From contig JAEPNO010000013.1 in the NCBI GenBank assembly GCA_017643365.1, positions 62,001 through 126,000 on the forward strand: 64,000 nt of DNA. The letters are read 5' to 3'. Within the stretch, counting starts at the first letter, position 1, and each line of letters opens with the position of its first letter. The position numbers and the translations under genes are program-made. Below are positions 1-10,200 of the stretch, in pieces. Below the pieces are notes generated by a model that was not told the DNA's origin, did no database searches, and saw only the letters and a program-made list of their open reading frames with translations. Origin of the DNA: Balneolaceae bacterium. Lineage in GTDB: Bacteria > Bacteroidota > Rhodothermia > Balneolales > Balneolaceae.

Positions 1-567
1 TAGCACTAGACTAAATGGATTGTGGTTCATTAGTCGGCGAATTACACCCGACATCTTAGTATTGTACCCGATCACATGAAATTGATCTCGATCAATACCT
101 GCAATTCGTAGGTCCATCTCAACACAATTGTCTGCTGCCATTAATCCCAGAACCAGTTCTTTAGGTTGCTTTTCGGGCGATTGCACCACGTTTTCCATTG
201 CAATTACATTGATTTTATGCTCCTCAAGTAATTTTGCTCGCTCAGGAAAAGAATGAAAATGTGCCATGCAAAAGAGTGTACTTCCGGCTTTCATTTTTGG
301 GATGCTTTCCATCGCCGGACCTTTGAACTTTATGATAAGATCTTTGTTTCGGTACAACTCATCATGGGTAACGATAGAAGCACCAACTTGTAAATATTCT
401 TGGTTTGAGAAACCAACACCTTCTCCCGCGCCGTCTTCTACTTCCACTTTGCAGCCGGCAGAAATAAGTTGTTCAACGTCTGATGGAATAAGCGCCACAC
501 GTTTTTCAAGCGCACCCGGATTTTCAGGTGATTCTACTTCTTTAGCTAAACCGATTGATTTGTACAT
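1..567 (-). CDS. Alanine dehydrogenase/PNT N-terminal domain protein (3' end cut by window)
   Basis: Reading the minus strand from an ATG at 567 gives an open frame to the window edge, about 189 residues. It starts MYKSIGLAKE, continues with a KRVALIPSDVEQLISAGCKV-type stretch, then EDGAGEGVGFSNQEY and a DLIIKFKGP segment. This order (glycine-rich, RVALTP-like, GAG-x-GAGFSDxxY, LVLKVKxP) is that of the N-terminal domain of alanine dehydrogenase and of the NAD(P) transhydrogenase alpha subunit. Alanine dehydrogenase interconverts L-alanine and pyruvate with NAD in the cytoplasm. The NAD-binding domain would lie outside the window, so the two families cannot be separated here. The frame stays open a little upstream of this ATG but has no better start. 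Confidence 0.7.
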   Translation of the reverse strand, partial: MYKSIGLAKEVESPENPGALEKRVALIPSDVEQLISAGCKVEVEDGAGEGVGFSNQEYLQVGASIVTHDELYRNKDLIIKFKGPAMESIPKMKAGSTLFCMAHFHSFPERAKLLEEHKINVIAMENVVQSPEKQPKELVLGLMAADNCVEMDLRIAGIDRDQFHVIGYNTKMSGVIRRLMNHNPFSLVL

Positions 568-850
568 GGTGCTTGTTCTAGGGATTAATTCACTTCTATA
601 GCATGTACTGTGAATATACTAATGCAAAAGCATTTAAAGTATGTTAAGCGCTATTTGGAATTGGATGATATAAATGGGATATTAAAAACAACAAGTTAAA
701 GGTCAGGACTCGGTCTTTTAGTACAGTATTTGATTCCCTTCTCTAGTTTGTAAATTAAAATATCCGCACAGCCGATTTAGAATGTAATTCACGAGCTCAT
801 ATTTTGTGAACAACTGTACCTGTGCAAACAAGTAAATACACGATTTAATA

Positions 851-1060
851 ATGGAATACGGTAAAGTAAAATGGTTTAATGACGAAAAAGGATTCGGATT
901 TATAACCAGAAATGAAGGTGGCAACGATGTGTTTGTACACCGAAATAATGTAGAAAATTTAGCTCACCACGAATCGCTTAAAGATGGCGATGAAGTTGAG
1001 TTTTCAATTACTGAGACCCCTAAAGGGTTAAATGCATCTGAAGTTTACGTTCTCGAATGA
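851..1060 (+). CDS. Cold shock protein, CspA family
   Basis: This 69-residue protein has the normal length for a single cold shock domain. RNP1 is KGFGFI at residues 13-18 and RNP2 is DVFVH at 26-30, with the expected aromatic residues W8 and F9 before them. Such proteins bind single-stranded RNA or DNA and melt RNA secondary structure, acting as transcription antiterminators or translation aids. The gene stands alone, with about 280 bp of non-coding DNA upstream and a strong terminator 20 bp downstream. Whether it is cold-inducible or constitutive cannot be read from the sequence. Confidence 0.95.
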   Translation: MEYGKVKWFNDEKGFGFITRNEGGNDVFVHRNNVENLAHHESLKDGDEVEFSITETPKGLNASEVYVLE

Positions 1061-1080
1061 ACGTAAGATTTTACACATTA

Positions 1081-1112
1081 AAGCCGCTACTTAATGAGTA
1101 GCGGCTTTTTTT
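1081..1112 (+). terminator. Rho-independent terminator of the cold shock gene
   Basis: AAGCCGCTAC at 1081-1090 pairs perfectly with GTAGCGGCTT at 1098-1107 across a 7-nt loop, and the second arm runs into seven T residues. Confidence 0.95.
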
Positions 1113-1119
1113 ATGCTTG

Positions 1120-1482
1120 TTAATCTCGTGCTTTAAAACTTGGGTTTTGAATGATTCCGAACGTGTTGCCAAATGGGTCGATGACCGTAGCTACATAAAC
1201 CTCACCTCCGACATACGTCACTTCTTCGTCGGGAGTTGCGCCCATTTTTAAAAGCATTTCCCATGTCTCATTTATATCGGTAACCCCCCAGTACACCACA
1301 GCACCATCTTTACTGGGAGTGCGCTTTGGGATTAAGCCCAACTCGTATCCTCCTATATCAAAACCGACGTAATAGGGTTCATCAAAATAGGGTTCCTCTT
1401 CTAAAATCGAAGTATACCATTCTTTCGCTTTAGCCAATTCCGGAGCAGGATAAATGACGGTTCTTAGTCCTTTAAAGCTCAT
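1120..1482 (-). CDS. VOC (glyoxalase/bleomycin resistance) family protein
   Basis: A 120-residue protein with the vicinal oxygen chelate fold pattern: a first beta-alpha unit with AKEWYTSILE at about 17-26, and a last strand with VATVIDPFGNTFGIIQNP, the usual ending of the family. VOC proteins range from glyoxalases to drug-binding proteins, and the substrate here is unknown. Its ATG overlaps the TGA of the M14 gene in ATGA (1479-1482), so it is the downstream, probably translationally coupled gene of a two-gene unit. Confidence 0.85.
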   Translation of the reverse strand: MSFKGLRTVIYPAPELAKAKEWYTSILEEEPYFDEPYYVGFDIGGYELGLIPKRTPSKDGAVVYWGVTDINETWEMLLKMGATPDEEVTYVGGEVYVATVIDPFGNTFGIIQNPSFKARD

Positions 1483-3404
1483 TCTTCAGGTGTTCCTAGA
1501 GTGATTTCTTTTTCAATGTATCCGCCACGCGTTGATAGTACTTTTACTGTGCCTTTAGCACCATCGATACCATTTAGTTTTACAATAAAAACAGCGGTTT
1601 TCGATTCGCCCGGTTCAGTGTATCCTAAATAAACCGTTTTATCGTATAAATCCGGGGTAGTAATTTGGACAGCAGCATCTTCAAAACCTTTAGTGAGTTC
1701 TTCATCAAACTGAAGTTGAACACGGTCTTCCTTTACAATTTTTACTAACTGTGCCTGTTTTAAGGCAACCGGCAAATTTCCTGCGTTCGAAATTTCAACC
1801 TCAATTTGATATGTAGATCCATCGATTTTATTAATATCGATATTCTGTAGTGTGATTTGAGGCAGTTCAAGTGCCATGGCTAAATTAAACAGGGCTTGTT
1901 TTTCTGCCCAGTGTTCGAGCATCCAAGGAGGTCCGTTTTGACCAAAGAATTTTGGATGAAAACCTCCAATTTCTACCGCTCCAAGAGTTGGGTGATCAAA
2001 TGCTTCCCATTCTCTAAATCCATTCCCGTTATTTTCTTCGTCATCCCAGCGGAGCGCGTCGTAATTGTCGTAAACCCCGTCACCATCGTAATCTTTCATA
2101 GCACCGTTGTTCCAAAGCTCATCGCCATACCAAATCGAGCCGAAGTAAAAGTATCCGAAATCCGGTCCGTGCCCAAAAAGCGGGCTTGGTTTCGATGGAT
2201 CGCCCGTTACCCGGTTAGTTGGATATCTCGTCATATACGTTTCGTACACATCACCCGCCCAAGGGTATTCTGTAATTTCGAGCCCTATTTTATCTAACCG
2301 TTCGTAAATGGCTAAATCTTCGGGGTACATTCGGTCGGTACTTTTAGAGGTAGATGGCGGTCGCAAGTGCATGGGCACGCGAGTATCCATCGAGTTTACT
2401 ACCGAAATGTTTGGGTGAGAAAGCATCCACAAAACAACCGATCGGGATTCGGGTTCACTCAGTGGAGCTGCGCCGGCGCCGTATTGTGTGTATCCTCTGC
2501 CAGTTAAATCGCCACCAGGGCCCGGACGCCAGTTTTCTGCATAATTTCGATGAAGATCCAAGCCACCAACACCGTCTTCATTGTAATCACCATCTCCATC
2601 GTTATCGATTCCTTCGCTGTACACAAAATGCGTGCCTTTTCCGGCAAGCACTCTGGTCATTAGTCTTACCGAAGGGTCTCGGGGGTCGATGATGTAGTTT
2701 GCCTCTTCTAATTCATCTTCGGATGCCTTTTTTCTGATGGAGTAGATAATTCCATCACCGTCCAGATCTTCTTCATCATCTTCATCCAACAACCCATCGC
2801 GGTCATTGTCGTGTGGACGAACAGAACTGCGATTTCTTTGTGCGGTATGTAGATATAAATTGGAGCCATCAGGATTGTTTTGTGGGCGCAAATAAATGGC
2901 TTTAGTATCGATAAGTTCCGTTATAGCCTCATCCTTGCCATAATTTTCCAGCAAATGTTTGGAAAGCCAAAGGATAGATTCGCTACTTGTAATCTCACCA
3001 CTATGTCTGCCACCTTCAAAATAAGCGGCAGGTTTGTCGGTGTCTTTTCCAGTTTCTTTATTGGTGATAGTCATCTGTAAAATCGGGCGCCCTTCGAAAC
3101 TGCGTTCTATTTCGTATAAATCCACTATATCAGGATACTCTTCTGCCCATTTTTTATACCAATGGTACATTACGTCTACGGTGTGATAGGTGTCGAAAGT
3201 TAGTTCATCGCCCGCTACGTATTCAACTTCGGGGTGTTGGTATTGAGGAAAAAAGCTGATGCCATGCCGTTCGCCAGTAACCGTATAAGTTGAAGTGTCT
3301 GCATCTGACTCCGGCCAGGCATGTTCTTTAAAAGTTCGAACATCCTGAGCAATTGCTAGACTTGTTAATCCTAAAAATAGGCTAAAAAAAAGAATCCTTT
3401 TCAT
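1479..3404 (-). CDS. Exported M14 family carboxypeptidase-like protein
   Basis: From the ATG at 3404 the protein is 641 residues and begins with a clear signal peptide (MKRILFFSLFLGLTSLAIAQ); an upstream in-frame ATG would put 24 polar residues before it and is rejected. The zinc-site motif HSGE is at residues 134-137, followed by PQNNPDGSN and an acidic insertion rich in DxDxDG-like calcium loops, then LDLHRNY. A glutamate in AVEIGGF (E478) fits the catalytic base. At the place where the family normally has the third zinc ligand (HPNI followed by a YHT-type motif) this protein reads NSMDT, with D340 instead of His. The C-terminal 150 residues look like an Ig-like module. The product is periplasmic or secreted, and peptidase activity is uncertain. 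Confidence 0.85.
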   Translation of the reverse strand: MKRILFFSLFLGLTSLAIAQDVRTFKEHAWPESDADTSTYTVTGERHGISFFPQYQHPEVEYVAGDELTFDTYHTVDVMYHWYKKWAEEYPDIVDLYEIERSFEGRPILQMTITNKETGKDTDKPAAYFEGGRHSGEITSSESILWLSKHLLENYGKDEAITELIDTKAIYLRPQNNPDGSNLYLHTAQRNRSSVRPHDNDRDGLLDEDDEEDLDGDGIIYSIRKKASEDELEEANYIIDPRDPSVRLMTRVLAGKGTHFVYSEGIDNDGDGDYNEDGVGGLDLHRNYAENWRPGPGGDLTGRGYTQYGAGAAPLSEPESRSVVLWMLSHPNISVVNSMDTRVPMHLRPPSTSKSTDRMYPEDLAIYERLDKIGLEITEYPWAGDVYETYMTRYPTNRVTGDPSKPSPLFGHGPDFGYFYFGSIWYGDELWNNGAMKDYDGDGVYDNYDALRWDDEENNGNGFREWEAFDHPTLGAVEIGGFHPKFFGQNGPPWMLEHWAEKQALFNLAMALELPQITLQNIDINKIDGSTYQIEVEISNAGNLPVALKQAQLVKIVKEDRVQLQFDEELTKGFEDAAVQITTPDLYDKTVYLGYTEPGESKTAVFIVKLNGIDGAKGTVKVLSTRGGYIEKEITLGTPEE

Positions 3405-3454
3405 ATTCAAAGTTTTATTAATGAAAGTGAAAAGGAATGGAAGTTTAGGGAAAT

Positions 3455-3487
3455 AAAAAAGCCTCAATGGTTTCACCCAATTGAGGC
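3455..3487 (-). terminator. Rho-independent terminator
   Basis: On the minus strand GCCTCAAT (3487-3480) pairs with ATTGAGGC (3468-3461), followed by a run of T (the A run at 3455-3460 on the plus strand). It lies downstream of the small exported protein gene and before the M14 gene, separating the two transcripts. Confidence 0.9.
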
Positions 3488-3513
3488 ATAGGGTACAGAA
3501 TAAAATGGTGTGT

Positions 3514-3921
3514 TTAAAAATATGTAATAGTGGTAGTTAGTGTACCTTCGTATGTGCCGCGTAAGTTTGCTAATTCAGAACCGAAGTTTGCTCCCAGTTT
3601 GATCGAATGAACATCATCGGTAACACTAGAAGTGCTATCAGAATTAATAGTGATACTTTCGCCAAATTGGTTGGTAATTACTACCGATTCCTGATTTGAA
3701 ATGTCAGCATCTAAATGTTTTGGGGTTGTAATTTCGAATCCACCTTCGGTTACGGTGTTATTATCGAAGTTGATGTCTACCGAGTTTACCTCGCTAAGCG
3801 TTACCCCGCTAACAACAGTTACCGAAACATTCATCACTGCTGTCGCAGACTTCTGAGCTGAAATATTTGTGCTCACTAACAACAGTGTGATGAATGTCCA
3901 GTAAATGTTAATTGCTCTCAT
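3514..3921 (-). CDS. Small exported beta-rich protein, DUF4402-like
   Basis: From the ATG at 3921 the protein is 135 residues: a signal peptide (MRAINIYWTFITLLLVSTNISAQ) and then a wholly beta-type domain ending in RGTYEGTLTTTITYF. The ending (G-x-Y-x-G-x-x-x-x-T-I-T-Y) resembles the DUF4402 family of small exported, fimbria-like proteins, but the match is to the tail only. An in-frame ATG 26 codons upstream gives a charged leader with no signal-peptide character. The gene is divergent from the giant surface-protein operon and has its own terminator. Function is unknown. Confidence 0.6.
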   Translation of the reverse strand: MRAINIYWTFITLLLVSTNISAQKSATAVMNVSVTVVSGVTLSEVNSVDINFDNNTVTEGGFEITTPKHLDADISNQESVVITNQFGESITINSDSTSSVTDDVHSIKLGANFGSELANLRGTYEGTLTTTITYF

Positions 3922-3982
3922 GACCAGTATGTTTTGTTTCTCTTGACATTTTTTGTCTCTGACTCTCTCTGCGTCAAATATA

Positions 3983-4110
3983 TTAAGATTTTCTAACATT
4001 AAAAAATCCTAATTAATGTTTTTTTTCATCAATCTTCATCAAAAGGCTAATAAAACATTGAAATAACAGCACATGCGGGGGTAAAACTTTTTTTAAGATT
4101 TTCTAATGTT
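3983..4110. promoter_or_regulatory. Direct repeat in the divergent intergenic region
   Basis: The 14-mer TTAAGATTTTCTAA occurs at 3983-3996 and again at 4093-4106, 110 bp apart in the same orientation, between the divergent small exported protein and the giant surface-protein gene. The flanking bases also agree in part (ACATT/TGTTT). The region is very AT-rich. A shared regulator site is possible but unproven. Confidence 0.3.
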
Positions 4111-4223
4111 TACCGCATAATCATGTAGAAATGAGATTTGTGACCGATAAAAATGGCTAAAAGCTATCATTGCAATTATATAATCATTACAATTACAGCG
4201 AACATTTTAGAAGACATTATTTT

Positions 4224-7200
4224 ATGAAAGGGGTACTACTGAGAATTAGCTTAGCTATTCTAATCGCCGTTACTGCGAATACACTACAGGCACAAACTTT
4301 TATTCTTAAACCTGCGGAGATTCAAAACTCAGAAGGTGGGTTTGCAACTAAACTACTTATCAAAAGGGATAAAGTGTTTCGGCTTACTTGGTTGCAGCCT
4401 GATGAGTCTGCGCTAAACTTAAGTGGAGCAAATGCAAAGGTAATTATAGGTCGTACATCGAATAACTATAACCTACTCGCTGAAAATGTATCAGGTGTAA
4501 ATCAACAGTTTGTTGCCGATAATCTGGGTTTAACGCCAGGACGATACTATGCACGCGTTACAAACTCTACAAAGCGTACGACTACAGAAATTCAGGCGGA
4601 ATTTGAGGCCGACCCAAGTGGTGTTATTTATTCCAATGAAATCCAGTTAATAGTAGAAGCGAATGAAGCTCCTTCTATAACTGCGCCAAGAGGCTCAATC
4701 GATAATTCTTCACCTGTATTCCAATGGACTGCAGTATCAGGAGTACCATCTTATTGGTTAATCTTATCGAGCACACCTTTTGATATTGTAGAAAATAAAA
4801 GTGGGGAAGTAGCGATAGAGGGCGCAACCATCGTTTGGCAATACATCACAAAAAACACAACCGCGAATTACGGTGATATAAACTACCAGTCGCCATTTAC
4901 TGATGAAGCCCCACCTTTGAACTCAGGTCAGGAGTACAGCTATACTATATTGAATGTATATGAGGAGAATAACCCGGGTTATACAAGTCCGGTTTTCGGT
5001 GGAATTGTACCTTTTACTTTTGTTGATCCGGATGCGGTGCCGGTAACTACTTTACTAACTCCTACAGTAGATGATGAGTTTTTCTCTGAAGAAATCTTAA
5101 CGTTTACTTGGGATGAGGTTTCAGAAGCCACAAATTATACAGTTAATTTACTTCAGGTTGTAAAGCAGCAAGGTATCGACGTTACCATTCCAATTTGGAC
5201 TAGCACCACCACAAATACATTAATAGAATACCCTGCAATAGAAAATCTTAAAAATGGCAAGTACCAATGGAACGTTACCACTAATAATAATAGTGGTGGC
5301 GGATCGACAAGCCAAAGTAGATTTTTCACATATAATGTAGAAACAGGTGAGTTTGGAGCAAGTATCCGATCAAGTGAAGATAATTCAATTCTTTTAGGTG
5401 TTGAGCTTACTGCAAGGGCAATCTCAGGAGGGGTGACACCCTCTATACCTTACTTTGTTCAAGAAAGCACACACAGTGATAGTTTAGTTGCAGGAACCTA
5501 TGAGTTTACGGCATCTAAAGAAGGATTTGAGACTAGCAGTGGTGAATACACCATAAGAGATGACCAAAGAACAAATTTTACTCTAAATTTAACCCCACTT
5601 CCTTCAACAATTAATGGGGTTGTGCGTGATGACGCAGGGGAAGTTGTTGCTGATGCACAAGTAAGTATTTCGGCAATTTCAGGCGATTTCAAAGAAGATA
5701 TTGTAACGGATATTAATGGTACGTTTTCAATTTCATTAGATCAGGGTAGTTATTCTGCCAGTGTAAGTAAGACGGGATACATAAGTGCAGATGAACAAAG
5801 TGTGACAGTGGGACTAAATGAACAAAAAGCATTTTCTGATACCTTTGTACTGGTAAATGACGAGGCAACCGTTTCCGGCTATGTATTTAACGAGGATGGT
5901 GAGGCTATCCAACGCGCCAAAGTTAGAATTACGAATGGTGATTTTACCTATGAGGCCAACACAAATGGAGATGGTCTATATCAATTTACAGTAGCAAGTG
6001 GTAGTTGGACTATTTCAACCGAAAAAATAGGTTTTGTAAAACCATCAGATCAGGAAGTTACGCTGTCAACCGGTGATGTTTTACAAAATCAAGATTTTGT
6101 ATTGACAGGGAACGCAAATCAGGTTACCGGCTTTGTTAGAGAGCAAATCACAAATAGCGACGGGACGGTTGGTAGTAGTATTTTTGAAGGAGTAGAAGTA
6201 AAAGCTATCCCAAATGTTGGTGAGCCAATTAGTACTGTATCTGGAAGAAATGGACAGTACACATTATCACTTAAAAGTGGTTCCTACACCATCGAAGCCA
6301 TTGAAGATAATTACACCTCAAATGTAGATCGAGAGCTAGTAATAGGAATTGCGGTTGGTGAAACTATTTCTGGGATTGATTTCGAGCTTATCCCTAATCC
6401 GAGTTCCATTGCTGGAACAGTTACATTGCCGGATGGAAATGGCGTGGCGGATGCAATCGTTTCGATAAATGGTGTAGGTTCAGTAGAAACTTCAGGTAGT
6501 GGATTTTTTGAAATTAGCGTACCGGAAGGCGAGCACGAAATTTCAGTAATTAAAACGGGTTTGGTTTCTCCGGAACCACGAACTATATCAGTAGCAGTTG
6601 GGCAAGAGTTAACGGGTGTTGATTTTCAAATGACACCAAATGCCGGAACTGTATCCGGTAAAATTACAGCCGGTGGCGAGGCATTATCAAATGTTAGGCT
6701 AACAGCTGTAAATACAAACACAGGTAGTACTACTTCAATTACCAATAATTTAAATGGTACGTATTCATTTAACTTAAGCTCTGGTAGTTGGTACATAAAA
6801 GCTACTAAATCGGGTTTTATTGGCGACTCAACCAATGTACTTACTGTGGGTCCCGGGCAGCAGTTGGTAAATCAAAATTTAACGCTAATTGAGAACCTTA
6901 CTACGCTGCGTGGTACTATTACTGATGGTACTAACGCTTTAAGAAATGCTTCGGTTACCATCACAAGACCAAACGATGACACCTTTGAACAAAGCACAGT
7001 AACACAGGTAAACGGAACCTACGCATTTTCTTTGCCGGCTGGTGAAGTTTATACGATCAGATCAACAAAGAATGGTTACAAATCAAAATCGACATCTACT
7101 AATGAACTTGTACCTGGTGAAACGGTAGTTTACGATTTTACTTTAGCTGCTAATCCAAGTTCGGTGGCAGGAAAAGTTACCGTTGAAGGTTCTGATGTTC

Positions 7201-10200
7201 TATCGAAAGCTAAAGTGATTGCTTATTCTGCGAATGGGAATGCTGTTGATAGCACAGAATCCGCATCAGATGGAACGTATTTGTTAGGTCTTGATCCGGG
7301 AAATTATACGCTCAGAACTTCAAAAGCAGGTTATACACAAGCAGAAACAAGCACCTCGATTAGTATTGGGCAAAATCTGACAGGAATAAACTTAGATGTA
7401 GATGAAAATTTTGCATTCATAAGTGGAACAATTACTGATGGAAATGGAACCGGTTTAGATCAAACGTTTATTAGTTTACAAAAAGCAGGGGGCAAAGGAG
7501 CCTCAGCTTTAACCGATCAAGAAGGTAGTTTTAGCATAACGAGATTGACTGCCGGTACTTTTACAATCCAAATTAGTAAAACTGGTTTTATAACTAAGAG
7601 TGAGACTTTCACCTTAAACGATGGTGACTTTTTAAACCTGGATCGTCAACTAGATGCAAAAAATGGAAGTATTACAGGTTCAATATCCGATGAAAATGGT
7701 ATCTCCTTAAGCGACGCTACTGTTACCGCAACAAATACTAACGGGATCACTTACACTGCTATTACTGATGCAAACGGAGCTTTCACCATTAATTCCGTTG
7801 AGCCTTCAACCTATTCGGTGAATGCTGCAAAAACGGGCTACACAACTTCCGATCCAACAAGTGCTGTTGTCACGTTAGATGAATTAAATGTAACTGATGT
7901 TGATGTTTCAAATCTGATTCCAAACAATGGAGTGATTCAAGGAACCATTACAAATACGGTTTCCGGTGATCCGATTAAAGATGTTCAGGTTTCGGCGAAT
8001 GGTACTCGTGGATCAGGTTTTGCAATAACTTCTGCAAACGGTCAATTTGAAATTTCCAACCTTATCCCATCAGACTATACATTAATCAGTAGCCTAGATG
8101 GTTTTAAATCAGACACAGTTTCGATAACGATCGATCCCGGAAATCCAACCTTTGTAACTTCTAGTAGTCTTCTTCAAAATAATGGAACCATTGTAGGAAC
8201 GGTTACTGATACCGATAATGATATCCTTCCATTTAAAGTAACTGTAGTGGCATCTAGTGCCACGGAGTCGTTTACAACTCAAACCAACGAAAGTGGTGAG
8301 TTTGCCTTTGAAGGAGTAGAAACGGGAGTTAGTTATTCCATCGAAACAGACATCTACCGAGAGGGTTACGAAAATATTGTAACTGAAATAGAGGTGCCGC
8401 TTGGTGCTGATGAAGTATCGCTAGACGACAATTTAGAAGTGATTGTAAAACAAGGTGTAATTAGTGGTAATGCTGGCATCAATGCTGCAAGTGTTAAGCT
8501 TTTAAATGCGGATACCAAGCAGATTATCGATTTGGCAAATTCTAATTCTAGCGGTGGATTCAAATTCGAATTTCTTGAAGCAGGTCGATATCAAGTGGTA
8601 GCAAACCGACTTGGTTATATATTTTCACCGGATAGCTCAGATGTTTTTGAGTTAAATGGAGATGGAAGTAGAACACAGAATTTTAATGCTCAGGCTAATA
8701 TTGGTACCATTGCAGTGGTTGCAAATGGTAGCAATGGCAACAAGCAATCAAATGTAGATGTAACAATTGTATCGGCAGATACCACCGTAATTCTTTCAAA
8801 GAAAACGGGAAATAATGGAGTCACATTATTTAGTGATATTAAAGCCGGTACCGAGTACACAATCAGAGCATCGAAGAATAATTTCTCAACTGATCCTGAA
8901 GTTCGAAATGTGACACTCAATTCGGGCGATTCTACTTCTGTTAGCTTCACATTATTGGCTAACGCATCCGCCATAACAGGTACTGTTAAACAAAACAACG
9001 GGACTTCGACCTCTAACCTTCGAAGTGTAGATGTACTTGCGACGCTTTCTTCTACAGGCCAAAGTTTTAGTGCCACTTCAAATAGTTCAGGCGTCTATAC
9101 CTTAAGTAATCTGCCTGCAGGTAATTACGAAGTTACCGCCGAACGAGAAGGGTTTACAAAAGATACCGTTTCTGTAACTCTTACTGCCGGTACCGATGCA
9201 ACCGCTGACGATTTAGTATTAAATCAAGCTTCGGCAGATGTACGTGGTATAGTGCGCTATAAAGGTGATGGAGTTCAAGGCGTTACAGTAGAAGCACTTT
9301 CCGGCTCTTCAATAAAAACTACAACGAGTGCAAGTGGCCAATTTAGATTTAGCACACTACCTGTAAAAACCGGAGCTAACGATACAACTGTTTATCAAAT
9401 AAAAGTAAAATCGGGCTTATTTAGTAAAAGTTATACCATAAGATTAACCGTTGCTGATATCGGAAAACGTAAAAATTTACCAACTACTAATTTGCCGAGT
9501 GGCCAAATTAACTTACTAGTTACTGACGGGGTGAATCCATTGGAAGGTGCAACCTTAGAATTTGGAATTTCGGGTGGTGAATCCAATCAAATTGTAACAG
9601 GTTCGGATGGTAGTTTCGAGTCGGATGATAATCTGCGTAAAGCTACGTATGTAGTTGCCGTTTCGAAAAGTGGATATCTAATCCCTAAAAACACTATTCG
9701 AATCCCATTGCCAACCGATACCACAGTAATCGAAAATGAAGTTGCAATTCCATTCAGGCAATTAACCGTGCCCAATATTTTAGCTGACGCGCAAACTTCG
9801 GTTAAAGTAGTTAATACTACCGGGTACGATAATTCAGGTGTTTCTGGCGAGCTTTATTATAAAAAAGCTTCCCAAACATCGTTCCAATTAGTAACGATGA
9901 CTTTAACCGGAGATACGCTAACAGCAGCCATTCCGGCGGTAAATTCTACCGAACAAGTATCTTTCTATACTTCTATTACAGATACGGTTGCCGGTAATGT
10001 TTTTGTAAGTAATCAGCGTACAATTACACCGCTTGCAAGTGGAATACTAACCAATGTTCGTTTAACTCCATCTGTGAATGGGCAAACACTTAGAGTTGGT
10101 GAAACCTATAACCTACAAATGTTGGTGCGTGATGGAGTTAATAAATCACTAGCCGATAAGTTTGAAGGGGATGAAGCATTAGGAGAAGTTACAGTAGCTA

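Noticed and set aside
266-601. 111-codon plus-strand frame at the left edge
   Set aside because: It is the antisense of a clear alanine dehydrogenase/PNT-type protein on the minus strand.
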